This document shows positions 8,612-16,410 of a stretch of DNA of 37,701 bases, one piece after another. Source of the stretch: Barthelona sp. PAP020 (Eukaryota; Metamonada: BaSk clade); the NCBI GenBank assembly GCA_040182905.1, contig JARQWU010000074.1, positions 1-37,701 of the forward strand, in the 5' to 3' direction. Position numbers and translations under genes: made by a program. The notes under the pieces are model-generated. The model was not told where the DNA came from, did no database searches, and saw only the letters and a list, made by a program, of their open reading frames with translations. Each line of letters begins with the position of its first letter. Position 1 is the first letter of the stretch.

Positions 8612-9766
8612 ATGAATTCCATTACAACTAACAATTATTCTTTTGAATTTACAAGGGTTAAAGAAGAAAATAAGACGCCTCTTATAACCAACCCTGATAA
8701 GTTGGGTTTTGGTGTTAATTTTACCTCTCATATGTTTATTTCTGACTTTAATGAAGAAAATGGATGGCACAATCATAGAATTGTTCCTTATGGACCCCTT
8801 TCTATTAATCCTGCTGCTAAGTGTTTACACTATGCCCAAGAAATATTTGAAGGAATGAAGGCTTACAAAAATGAAAATGGTTTTCAATTGTTCCGTCCCG
8901 AAGAGAATGCACGTCGTTTCAATCGTTCTGCAAATCAATTGGTTATGCCAGAGATTCCCGAAGATTTGTTTATTGAAAGTGTTGAAGCTTTGGTTAAAAT
9001 TGATGCAGAATATATTCCTGAATGGCCTGAAACTGCTTTGTATATTAGACCTACTATGATTGGTGTTGGTACTGCATTAGGTGTTAAACCTTCAAACAAT
9101 TATATGTACTTTGTAATTTTATCTCCTGTAGGTCCTTACTTCAAGGGAGGCCTCAGTCCTTGTGGAATTAGTGTTTGTTCCGAACAGGTTCGTGCACCTG
9201 CTCCATCCGCCCAAGCTAAAGCCGGTGGAAATTATGCTGCTTCATTAAAAAGAGCCCAAGAAGCCAAAGAAAAAGGTTATTCACAAGTTCTTTGGTTGGA
9301 TACTGATTTCCGTAAGATTGCTGAAGTAGGTGCCATGAACATTATGTTTGTTGGTTCTGATAATTGTTTATATACTCCTATGTTGGACGGAACCATTTTA
9401 CCTGGTATCACCCGTAAATCTATAATTGAATTGGCTGAATTTTTGGGAATGAAAGTTTATGTTGGGGAATTGTTCATTGATGAAGTGACTCAAAAGATAA
9501 AGAATGGAGAAATAGTGGAAATGTTTGGTTGTGGTACTGCAGCCGTTGTTTCCCCTGTTGATTGTTTGGAGTATGAGGGTGTTGAATACACTGTTGAACG
9601 TGGTGTTGCTGGTCCTCGTACTAAAAAGATTTATGAGTTCTTAACATCAATTCAGTTCGGTATGAAGTTACCTAATTGGGAGAATCGTTCCAATGAAGAA
9701 AAGGAATTGTTTGAAAGTGCTTTGGAAAGATTTGGAAAGGAATGGTTGGTCAAAGTTGAGTTATAA
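8612..9766 (+). CDS. BCAT: Branched-chain amino-acid aminotransferase
   Basis: The 384-residue protein is a full-length fold-type IV PLP aminotransferase of the BCAT family. It interconverts leucine, isoleucine and valine with their 2-oxo acids, using 2-oxoglutarate/glutamate. Diagnostic segments are LHYAQEIFEGMKAYK, FRPEENARRFNRSA, YIRPTMIGVG, AKAGGNYAASLKRAQEAKEK (PLP lysine at K203), VLWLD...EVGAMNIMFV and EMFGCGTAAVVSPV. No transit peptide or signal peptide is evident before the conserved fold, so it is probably cytosolic. The ATG at 8612 follows an in-frame TTG-led extension through T-rich sequence that does not look coding. It stands alone, with unrelated neighbours. Confidence 0.95.
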   Translation: MNSITTNNYSFEFTRVKEENKTPLITNPDKLGFGVNFTSHMFISDFNEENGWHNHRIVPYGPLSINPAAKCLHYAQEIFEGMKAYKNENGFQLFRPEENARRFNRSANQLVMPEIPEDLFIESVEALVKIDAEYIPEWPETALYIRPTMIGVGTALGVKPSNNYMYFVILSPVGPYFKGGLSPCGISVCSEQVRAPAPSAQAKAGGNYAASLKRAQEAKEKGYSQVLWLDTDFRKIAEVGAMNIMFVGSDNCLYTPMLDGTILPGITRKSIIELAEFLGMKVYVGELFIDEVTQKIKNGEIVEMFGCGTAAVVSPVDCLEYEGVEYTVERGVAGPRTKKIYEFLTSIQFGMKLPNWENRSNEEKELFESALERFGKEWLVKVEL

Positions 9767-9883
9767 TTTAATTTGATAAATGTTTTGTCATTCTTTTTCT
9801 TTTTAAAAAGTTGAATGGAGGCACAAAAAAATATGAAGGACAAATTTATAAAGGCAAAAAAAAAAAAAATATGTTCTTGGCGC

Positions 9884-10543
9884 TTATTGGGATAAAATAT
9901 CAAAGAAAAGGGCTTCCTTATTATCAGTGTCATCCATTAGCTTCAGAATTTCTCCAACCCGATCTGTAAATCCATAAATGCAAGATTCAGAACCTTCATG
10001 GATTTTCACAAATTCTTTCAATAAGGGATGATCAATCATGAATCCACCAGCACAATACATTATGTCTGAATTAATTTGAATGACTTTTTCGATGATATCA
10101 TCAGGTATGTAATCAAAAGACACACTTGCAAAGTCAGTAAATTGAACGCGTTTATGTGTATGAGTGTTATAAATTTCAATGGTACTGTAACATAAAGCTG
10201 GATTGTGAAAATATGACGTTAAAAAAGTATAACATTGTTCCAAAGAATTAGGTTTATTTCGCACTTCAACGATACCATTTGAATCTTTGTATCCAATAAC
10301 CTGATCACCACAAATAATATAATGTGGTGTGTCATATTCTTTATCATTTAACATCTTTATTAAAGCATCCATTTTCGCAGAAGTTACTATTTTAGACAAT
10401 TCCAAAGGATTATCAGAAATATATTGTCTCTCATCAATATTTGGGTCCAAATAATCAACTATATGAAGATTTTGATCAACCATCGTTTGTATTTTCCATT
10501 TTGAAGTTGTACCACAAATTACAGGGTATTGTTTCAATGACAT
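9884..10543 (-). CDS. Maf-like nucleotide pyrophosphatase
   Basis: The 219-residue protein follows the Maf/HAM1-like fold. ICGTTSKWK near the N-terminus occupies the place of the family's L-A-S-x-S-P-R-R loop. IDER (36-39) and a Lys at 57 match the DER and K motifs. CGDQVI (78-83) corresponds to G-A-D-T-V-V, with KP at 97-98, and AGGFMIDHP corresponds to the conserved AGGF segment. Maf proteins hydrolyse non-canonical or canonical nucleoside triphosphates and are viewed as house-cleaning enzymes. The usual loop arginines are replaced (SKWK), and GAD reads CGD, so substrate preference may differ. The start at 10543 is the ATG directly before the fold; the upstream in-frame extension is Phe-rich and shares a T10 run typical of promoters here. 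Confidence 0.8.
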   Translation of the reverse strand: MSLKQYPVICGTTSKWKIQTMVDQNLHIVDYLDPNIDERQYISDNPLELSKIVTSAKMDALIKMLNDKEYDTPHYIICGDQVIGYKDSNGIVEVRNKPNSLEQCYTFLTSYFHNPALCYSTIEIYNTHTHKRVQFTDFASVSFDYIPDDIIEKVIQINSDIMYCAGGFMIDHPLLKEFVKIHEGSESCIYGFTDRVGEILKLMDDTDNKEALFFDILSQ

Positions 10544-10740
10544 GAAAAAAATTAAGAAAGAGTTGGAAAAAAAAAAGCACAAAACTGAAATTCCAATATC
10601 AAACAGTTCTTTTGTAAAAATAGTATATATTATATTGAATTTAATACTCCATTTATGATTTTAAGGGAGGAGAAATTATTTGTTTTTTTTTTACCTTCTT
10701 GTGCTTTTATTGTTTTTACATATTCCACATATATGTTAAT

Positions 10741-12492
10741 ATGAGTAACGATGAAAATGTTGAAGAATTTTTAAAGTATTTACAAGAGAAAGAAAATGAT
10801 GTTGAATCATCTGTTACATCTTCGATAAGTACAACATTTTCTACAATATCCCATGCTGATACATTAAGGTCTGATGTGATTGAACGTAGTTCTAGAATAA
10901 AAGAGAGTACCAAACGAAAATTTAATCATTTAAAAGAAGAAAAAAACCGGTTAAAGGATGAGATTCTTCATTTAAATAACAGTATTGAAACTTTAAAAGT
11001 TACTATAGCCAAATTACGTGAAGATAATTTGGAACAAAAGGATGAAATTTCTGAAAGTTTGAGAAAACAAAAAGTATTTTATGAATCGAAAATCAAAGCA
11101 AAATCACAGCAAATGGATAAGATTGTAGCTGAAAGGAATATGTTACGAGAAGAAAAGGAAAAATTTGAAGAAGAAAAACAGAAATTATTGGAAAAGTATG
11201 AAAAAAGAAAAGAAGCAATGATTGAATTACATCATAATGAGATTGAAAGTCTCAAAAAGTCCATATTAGTTGCTGAAAAAATGAAGCGCCAAGATTTTGT
11301 CCGGAAAAAAACCGAAGAGATTAAAGCAATGACAGTCAAAGGTTTAGAACCTCAAATTATGGCATTGGTTGAAAAGAATCGTGCCTCTTTAGAGTTACAA
11401 CGACAAGATTACAACAAAAAACTCTTAGAAATGAAACAACAGTTTGAGATTGAAAAAGAAGAATATTTGTTGAGTAATTTACGTACAGAACAAGAAAAGT
11501 TTGAAATGAATTTGAAAGAGAAGGAAGAACTGCATCGAAAGAATTTGGATTTTCATAATAACGAACATATGGATACTATGAGAAAATTGCGAGTAAAATA
11601 TCAAAATATGCTTGAAAAGGAGGTTTCTGAATTAAATAATAGTCATTCAAAGAAGGTTGTCGAATATCTCAATGAAATCAATGATTTAAAAGAACAACTA
11701 AATAGAGTTGAAGCAAATTCAAAGAGAAAACAAGATCAAATTCAAGATGATATGCAAACACATGTAAAACGTGCATTAGATGTTGAAAAAGAAAAGTTAG
11801 AAGAACGCATGAATCAATTCAAGAAAAATCTTCTTAAAGAAAAGGATCAAGAGATTGAAAAGCTCAAACACTCTTATAAAGAAAGAATGGAAGAAAAAAA
11901 GAATGAAGAGATTGAATATGTTATTGAACAATTAAATAATGACTATGAACAAGAACTAGAAAAGAAAGAAAGAGAAGTTATTTCTGAGATAGATAAAAAG
12001 ACTAAAAATTTCCGCAGTCAAGTTAAAGAGTTAAATGAGAGAAATGAAATGTTAGAAACTGAATTGAAAGCGCTTCAATTACAAAACAATCAAAAATCAC
12101 TGCTTAGTCAGGAAGAAATTGAAAAATTGCTTGAAGAGAAGAAGAATCTTCTCATTGATAATGAAACATTGATAAATAATCATAAACAAGAGATAAAGAA
12201 ATTGAACAATCAGTATAAAAAGAAGGTTGAAGTCATCATTCAAGAAAATGCTGATTTGAAGAACAAGCTGGAAGAATTAACTGCGGAATTTGAAGAGTAT
12301 AAAACAAATAATGATAAAAAATTCTTAGATTTACAAACTAAGGCTACTAATACCATTCAAAAACAAGAAGATTGTATTAAAGATTTGAGGAAAGATTATC
12401 TACAATTGCAAAATGTTAATCAAGAATTAAATGGTGTTATTCAAGATCTTCAAAGTCAATTCGCTAACTTAGATACAAGTATGGATTTTTGA
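10741..12492 (+). CDS. CEP131: CEP131-like long coiled-coil protein
   Basis: The 583-residue protein has an acidic/Ser-rich head (~1-60) and then continuous charged coiled coil to the C-terminus. The segment KAMTVKGLEPQI (about 195-206), preceded by RKKTEEI, closely resembles the conserved core of CEP131 (AZI1), where an EMTVKGLEPEIQ-like stretch is the most conserved part. CEP131 sits at basal bodies and centriolar satellites and is needed for cilium or flagellum assembly, which agrees with the WDR34-like gene nearby. It is shorter than animal CEP131, which is over 1000 residues. ATG 10741 is chosen because the upstream extension is T-rich and hydrophobic. Generic coiled-coil similarity is the main risk; the short core motif carries the call. 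Confidence 0.65.
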   Translation: MSNDENVEEFLKYLQEKENDVESSVTSSISTTFSTISHADTLRSDVIERSSRIKESTKRKFNHLKEEKNRLKDEILHLNNSIETLKVTIAKLREDNLEQKDEISESLRKQKVFYESKIKAKSQQMDKIVAERNMLREEKEKFEEEKQKLLEKYEKRKEAMIELHHNEIESLKKSILVAEKMKRQDFVRKKTEEIKAMTVKGLEPQIMALVEKNRASLELQRQDYNKKLLEMKQQFEIEKEEYLLSNLRTEQEKFEMNLKEKEELHRKNLDFHNNEHMDTMRKLRVKYQNMLEKEVSELNNSHSKKVVEYLNEINDLKEQLNRVEANSKRKQDQIQDDMQTHVKRALDVEKEKLEERMNQFKKNLLKEKDQEIEKLKHSYKERMEEKKNEEIEYVIEQLNNDYEQELEKKEREVISEIDKKTKNFRSQVKELNERNEMLETELKALQLQNNQKSLLSQEEIEKLLEEKKNLLIDNETLINNHKQEIKKLNNQYKKKVEVIIQENADLKNKLEELTAEFEEYKTNNDKKFLDLQTKATNTIQKQEDCIKDLRKDYLQLQNVNQELNGVIQDLQSQFANLDTSMDF

Positions 12493-12918
12493 TTGTAAAA
12501 TATTGTGTAAAAGATATTGATTTGGTTTTTTTTTTTGTTTTTCTTGTTTTTCTTGTTTTTTTTTCGTTCATTTTTCATTTTTTACTGATTTAAGTTTGAT
12601 AAATGTTGGAAGAATTGGGTTTTTCTCAAAAAATCTTCACAAAATTTTTTTATTTTGTTTATCCTCAAAATTGATTTCAACAACTATAATATTTTCTTTT
12701 ACAAATTCAAAAACTTGTTTTTTAATGTGCAAATGGGAAAACTCTAATTTGACAGTTCAATTGTATTTTCAATTTTTTCATAACAATCATTCTTTATTCA
12801 ATATTGCAAATAATATAATAAATATCATGTCAATACATTGATTGTCTCAAAAAATTTCCAGAAAAATCAAAGAAATTTGACTTTGTTTGAACTTCATTGG
12901 ATTACCAAATTTTCTTTT
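12493..12918. other. Intergenic region, nothing recognised
   Basis: These 426 bases are strongly T-rich with repeated TTTTTCTTG units near 12530-12560. A short TTG-led hydrophobic frame around 12596-12841 reflects base composition. I see no RNA gene. It should contain the CEP131-like 3' end and the promoter of the protease-like gene. Confidence 0.55.
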
Positions 12919-14565
12919 ATGCCTGAAGCCACAATTAATAGTCTTCTTATAGGAGAAACAGAGGAATATGGTGAAAAACCTTCATCATTGGATGTATGGA
13001 CTGTTATCTTCCAAGTTATTTGCTTGCTTGGTTTGGTTATGACATTCACTGTCATTATTTCAAGAACAAATCAAATTGTTGATTTTGAATCAGAAACCGT
13101 TATGGGTGAATTATCATTTCAATCTTTAGAAAGATATGTTATTCCTGACAAAGCTTTGCCTCCTCCTGGTGATCAAAGAAACAGAGGTACATGTTGGGCA
13201 TGGGCTTCTATGTATGTGTTGCAATCTGCTTATCGTAAACAAGGTATTGAAATGGGATATTTAGAAGCTGATGAATATGTTGATTTTTCAGTTCAAGCCC
13301 ATGGTATCAATATTATCAATTATTGTTCTGCCCATCCTGATGAGTGTCCTGATACACCTGAAAAAGATGGAAAGAGTTCAACTGATGGATATATTTCTTG
13401 GTTATATGTTTTCAATAATTATTTGAAAGATAAACTTGTTCCTGATATGAAGAGTTGTCCTTATACTCCTGATCCTGGTCAAGATACTGAATGTCCTGGT
13501 ATGAAGGAATATTTGGAAGTCAACCCTCTCAGATATGATTTCAAGATGTTTGATCCCATTTATACTGTTGAAGGTGTGAAACGCACATTATTAAAAAGAC
13601 AACATGCTTTGCCTCTTATCACTGAATTGATAATGAACCAACATTTCGTTCCTTGTTCTGAAGGTTATGAAAATACTGATCAATGTATTAACAAGCAATA
13701 CAAATGCCCCAAAGATCAAACCCAATATTGTGCTAGGTTGAGTATGATGCAAAATACAAATGGTCATTTCTATTACAAGAAAAACAATGGACTTAATTCT
13801 GGTGCCCATGCCATGTCTATTGTTGGTTTTGATGACAATATTTTAACTTTCAGTGGAGATGAAGTTATTCATAAAGGAGGTTTTATTGTAGCCAATTGGT
13901 GGTCTCCTGAACATTCTCATTCTGTTGAATTCCTCTCTCAAAAGATCAGTTATCGTAATGAACGTTATCAATGTCCTAACAGTCATAGTCCTTTTGAATG
14001 GATGCCTGTTGGAGGTAATGGTGATGATATTTACAAATTACGTGAACCAACAAAACTTTCATGTCATTTCCAAAAGAATGCACATTTCCATACTCTTGAT
14101 CAAGATGTTATTCGTCAAGCTATTCCTTGTGAAGAAGATAAGACTTATATCTTAGTTAATAAGACTGTTGTTCCTGATTCTGATGGTTTACATATTGCTT
14201 GTTTCCATGTTGTTGAAGATAACGTTGATATTTGTTATCCTCCAATGTTATTCGATCTTTTGAATTTTGTTTTCCAACCCAAACAAACCACTGATGTTGA
14301 AGGATTGGGAGATTCTTGTGGTTTCTATGTTTACCCCTATGATTATTTCAATGAAGTACATCAACGCTTCGGTATGGTATTTTCTGCTGATATTGAAGTT
14401 GAATTTGAGAAATCTTCTTATCTTTCTCAACAAAGTAAATATCCTGAATTTAAGAATGGATATGAAAAGGTCAAGGAGGCTCAACATGTTCAGAATAAAA
14501 TGAAATGGACTCAACCTACCCCTTGGCAACAAAATGTCAGTTATCATCCAAGATTCAACGCATGA
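12919..14565 (+). CDS. Papain-family (C1) protease with N-terminal membrane anchor
   Basis: The 548-residue protein has one membrane segment at about residues 26-48 (VWTVIFQVICLLGLVMTFTV), which suggests a type II anchor with the catalytic part outside the cytosol. There is no typical long propeptide. The papain active site is visible: Gln86 and Cys92 in DQRNRGTCWAWASM, His297 in SGAHAMSIVGFDD, and Asn326 in GGFIVANWWS. Many Cys residues in the domain and in a ~220-residue C-terminal extension suggest disulphides. All four catalytic positions are present, so activity is plausible. Large papain-like proteins are common in phagotrophic protists, where they act in lysosomes or at the surface. 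The ATG at 12919 is the first in the conserved frame after a T-rich non-coding-like stretch. Confidence 0.8.
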   Translation: MPEATINSLLIGETEEYGEKPSSLDVWTVIFQVICLLGLVMTFTVIISRTNQIVDFESETVMGELSFQSLERYVIPDKALPPPGDQRNRGTCWAWASMYVLQSAYRKQGIEMGYLEADEYVDFSVQAHGINIINYCSAHPDECPDTPEKDGKSSTDGYISWLYVFNNYLKDKLVPDMKSCPYTPDPGQDTECPGMKEYLEVNPLRYDFKMFDPIYTVEGVKRTLLKRQHALPLITELIMNQHFVPCSEGYENTDQCINKQYKCPKDQTQYCARLSMMQNTNGHFYYKKNNGLNSGAHAMSIVGFDDNILTFSGDEVIHKGGFIVANWWSPEHSHSVEFLSQKISYRNERYQCPNSHSPFEWMPVGGNGDDIYKLREPTKLSCHFQKNAHFHTLDQDVIRQAIPCEEDKTYILVNKTVVPDSDGLHIACFHVVEDNVDICYPPMLFDLLNFVFQPKQTTDVEGLGDSCGFYVYPYDYFNEVHQRFGMVFSADIEVEFEKSSYLSQQSKYPEFKNGYEKVKEAQHVQNKMKWTQPTPWQQNVSYHPRFNA

Positions 14566-14657
14566 TTGTAATTGGGTCTAAATATTTTCAAATGTTTTCT
14601 TAAATATTTGATTCAAGACTTTCATCGACTTTTTACTTGTTTGTTTTGTAAAAATAT

Positions 14658-14946
14658 TTGTTTTTTTTATTTTTCTTCTTGTACAAACCTTTTCCAGAAC
14701 TTACCTAAATCAGAGACTGACAATCTCCGTTGACCAATAAATAATAAACCTTCATCTTTATTCTTTTCGGGGAGTTTCAGTGTTCCTGAATGGAACCTCT
14801 CTTTTTTGAGATCTACTCTTTCATAGGCTTTCGTAGGAGAGCTATGCCCTATGCGGGATGTGAACCTGCATTACCAATTGCTCAAAAGAGCTTAAAGCTC
14901 CGATATTTTGAAAAATTTATCCTAATTGTGCAAGTTTTCATGCATT
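14658..14946 (-). repeat. Dispersed repeat, copy A
   Basis: This is one of three related copies. On the plus strand it shares blocks with copies B and C in the same order: ATAATAAACCTTCATCTTTA, a hairpin at 14782-14796 (GTTCC-TGAAT-GGAAC), CTATG...ATGTGAA, AATTGCTCAAAAGAGC, and ATCCTAATTGTGCAA (14919-14933). A second hairpin is GAGCT-TAA-AGCTC (14888-14900). A third, seen clearly only here, is ATGCGGG-loop-CCTGCAT (14851-14871). Read on the minus strand the element starts with TTGCACAATTAGGAT, has a B-box-like GGTTCACATCC and ends A-rich, as a SINE would. The minus strand is given for that reason. It ends five bases before the ATG of the 63-codon gene. Confidence 0.75.
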
Positions 14947-14950
14947 CACC

Positions 14951-15142
14951 ATGGCAGGTCAAAACTTTGGGGATAGGTTAAGGAAAAGTTCCGTACCTCG
15001 AGGCAAAGAGGAAGTATCGGAAAATTTCGATTCGACACCAATAATGGGCTTGGGAACAACCCTCCTTTTTTTCATTTTTTCATTTTTTCATTTTTTGAAA
15101 ACAATAAAAGGCTATTTTTATGGAAACTTCAAAAGGGTTTAG
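14951..15142 (+). CDS. Small single-pass membrane protein, possibly RAMP4/SERP-like
   Basis: The 63-residue protein has a hydrophilic N-terminal half (MAGQNFGDRLRKSSVPRGKE) and one hydrophobic segment at about 33-48 (GLGTTLLFFIFSFFHFL), followed by a short basic tail. The size, the R-L-R...R-G pattern about 20 residues before the membrane segment and the near C-terminal anchor recall RAMP4/SERP1, a small translocon-associated ER protein. The match is weak and the family's N-I-T-K-R-G core is not clearly present. The codons before the membrane segment look coding and CACC precedes the ATG. The membrane segment is encoded by a T-rich repeat, so a chance frame is possible. It starts right after repeat copy A and converges with the Nup58-like gene. 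Confidence 0.45.
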   Translation: MAGQNFGDRLRKSSVPRGKEEVSENFDSTPIMGLGTTLLFFIFSFFHFLKTIKGYFYGNFKRV

Positions 15143-15188
15143 AGTAGTTCAACAATATATTTTTTTTGATATTGGATAATTCAGATAA

Positions 15189-16226
15189 TTAAATAATCTT
15201 CTTAAATATATTTCTGGAAGAAGGAGATTTTGTTTTGGAATCAGATTCGGCTGAAGTTGACTCAGATTTGGAATTTAAAGAAAATTTCCGTTGCGTGCTA
15301 CTACTTCCTGAAGTGGTTGATGTTGATCCACTACTGTTCAATGATGATGCTTCAGCATTCTTGTTACCATACAAAAATTTGCTGGCAAACAAATCTTCTT
15401 TAGTAATGAAATGTAAACTATCTGGATGCTCAGTATGTTTTGATTTGTGCTTTATGTACGCATCTTTAACTTTTTCAAATCTTTCTTGCTCTTTTGTCAT
15501 CATAGTGGCAATATTACTCAATATCTTATTTTGTGCACTCATAGAACCAACAAATAATTCAGTCAAATTTTCTTGAGCATTTTCATCCTTCATCTTATCC
15601 TCCAAAATCTTTAAATTAAGCTCAAATTCTTTCTTCTTTAAAATAAGATCATTTGACAATTCAAAAAAATATTTTGAAGGTTTGGGTGCTTTAGAACGCT
15701 CATTTTGTGTCTCTTTTAAAAATTTCTTTGAATTATTGGTTTCTTCTTTTACACAATGTATTTTATTTCCCAAATTAACGGCTATATGTTGATGTTGATC
15801 AATCAAACTATTTAATTGATTTAATGAATATTCAACTTCCTCAATTTTAGAAGGTAAAGCGTTCAAATTATCAAATTCAAATTTTTGTAAATTGACAATA
15901 TCAAATCGATTTTTATGGATAATTTTTTCCAAATTAATAACAATTTTTTGATGTTCTTCTTCTAAATCTTTAAAAGGAGTCTTGGGTGTATAATTAATAT
16001 TGGATTGAGTTTTACTTTCTTCTGTTTCTTTTTCTTTGTCATTTTTTGATAAAAGAGAAGTTTTTTTTAAACCTCCAATAGTGGTTTTCGTGGTTGAATC
16101 ACTTTTTTTTGCAAAAAGACCCGTTTTTTTAGGAGAGCTTTCGGAACTGGAAGAACTTGTATCTTTTTTGCTAAACATATTCTTTCCAGAGGAAGAACTA
16201 CTCGTTTTTTTGTCAAATAAACCCAT
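15189..16226 (-). CDS. NUP58: Nup58/Nup45-like nucleoporin
   Basis: The 345-residue protein has a Ser/Lys-rich head with repeated short motifs (GLFDKK, NMFSKK, GLFAKK), a central coiled-coil region (~85-275), and a Ser/Thr-rich tail ending NIFKKII. The central part recalls Nup58. It includes a helix set with LEKIIHKNRFDIV..., then KPSKYFFELSNDLILKKKEF, corresponding to the P-x-x-Y-F...L segment, then a helix with SAQNKILSNIATMMTKEQER. Nup58 forms the central transport channel trimer with Nup62 and Nup54. Here classic FG repeats are lacking; only GLF/MF-x-KK motifs are seen. An unrelated coiled-coil protein remains possible. The ATG at 16226 follows a T9 run on the coding strand. Confidence 0.55.
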   Translation of the reverse strand: MGLFDKKTSSSSSGKNMFSKKDTSSSSSESSPKKTGLFAKKSDSTTKTTIGGLKKTSLLSKNDKEKETEESKTQSNINYTPKTPFKDLEEEHQKIVINLEKIIHKNRFDIVNLQKFEFDNLNALPSKIEEVEYSLNQLNSLIDQHQHIAVNLGNKIHCVKEETNNSKKFLKETQNERSKAPKPSKYFFELSNDLILKKKEFELNLKILEDKMKDENAQENLTELFVGSMSAQNKILSNIATMMTKEQERFEKVKDAYIKHKSKHTEHPDSLHFITKEDLFASKFLYGNKNAEASSLNSSGSTSTTSGSSSTQRKFSLNSKSESTSAESDSKTKSPSSRNIFKKII

Positions 16227-16410
16227 AAAATTTGTAAAAAAAAAACTTTATTCCTTTTTCGTTTTTTGGTTGTTTATCAATTTTTAAATGCAAAAGAAGT
16301 TTATTTATGTTTTCAGCAATAAATAAGCCATGAAAGCAAAATTAAACAATGACACAAAAACAAAAAAAAAAAAACATGTACAAATTTACATTTCTTTGAC
16401 ACATACTTCA

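Noticed and set aside
12596-12841. 81-codon plus-strand frame with hydrophobic stretches
   Set aside because: The composition follows T-rich DNA, there is no family signal, and it lies where a promoter is expected.
14697-14707. ACTTACCT in repeat copy A, as in the 5' end of U1 snRNA
   Set aside because: Absent from copies B and C and not followed by U1-like stems or an Sm site in the right place; probably chance.
14838-14875. Possible tRNA on the minus strand (GGTTCACATCCCG resembling a T arm, GAGCAATTGGTA resembling a D arm)
   Set aside because: The two elements are only about six bases apart, no anticodon or acceptor stem can be drawn, and the other copies lack the match; kept only as a B-box hint for a SINE.
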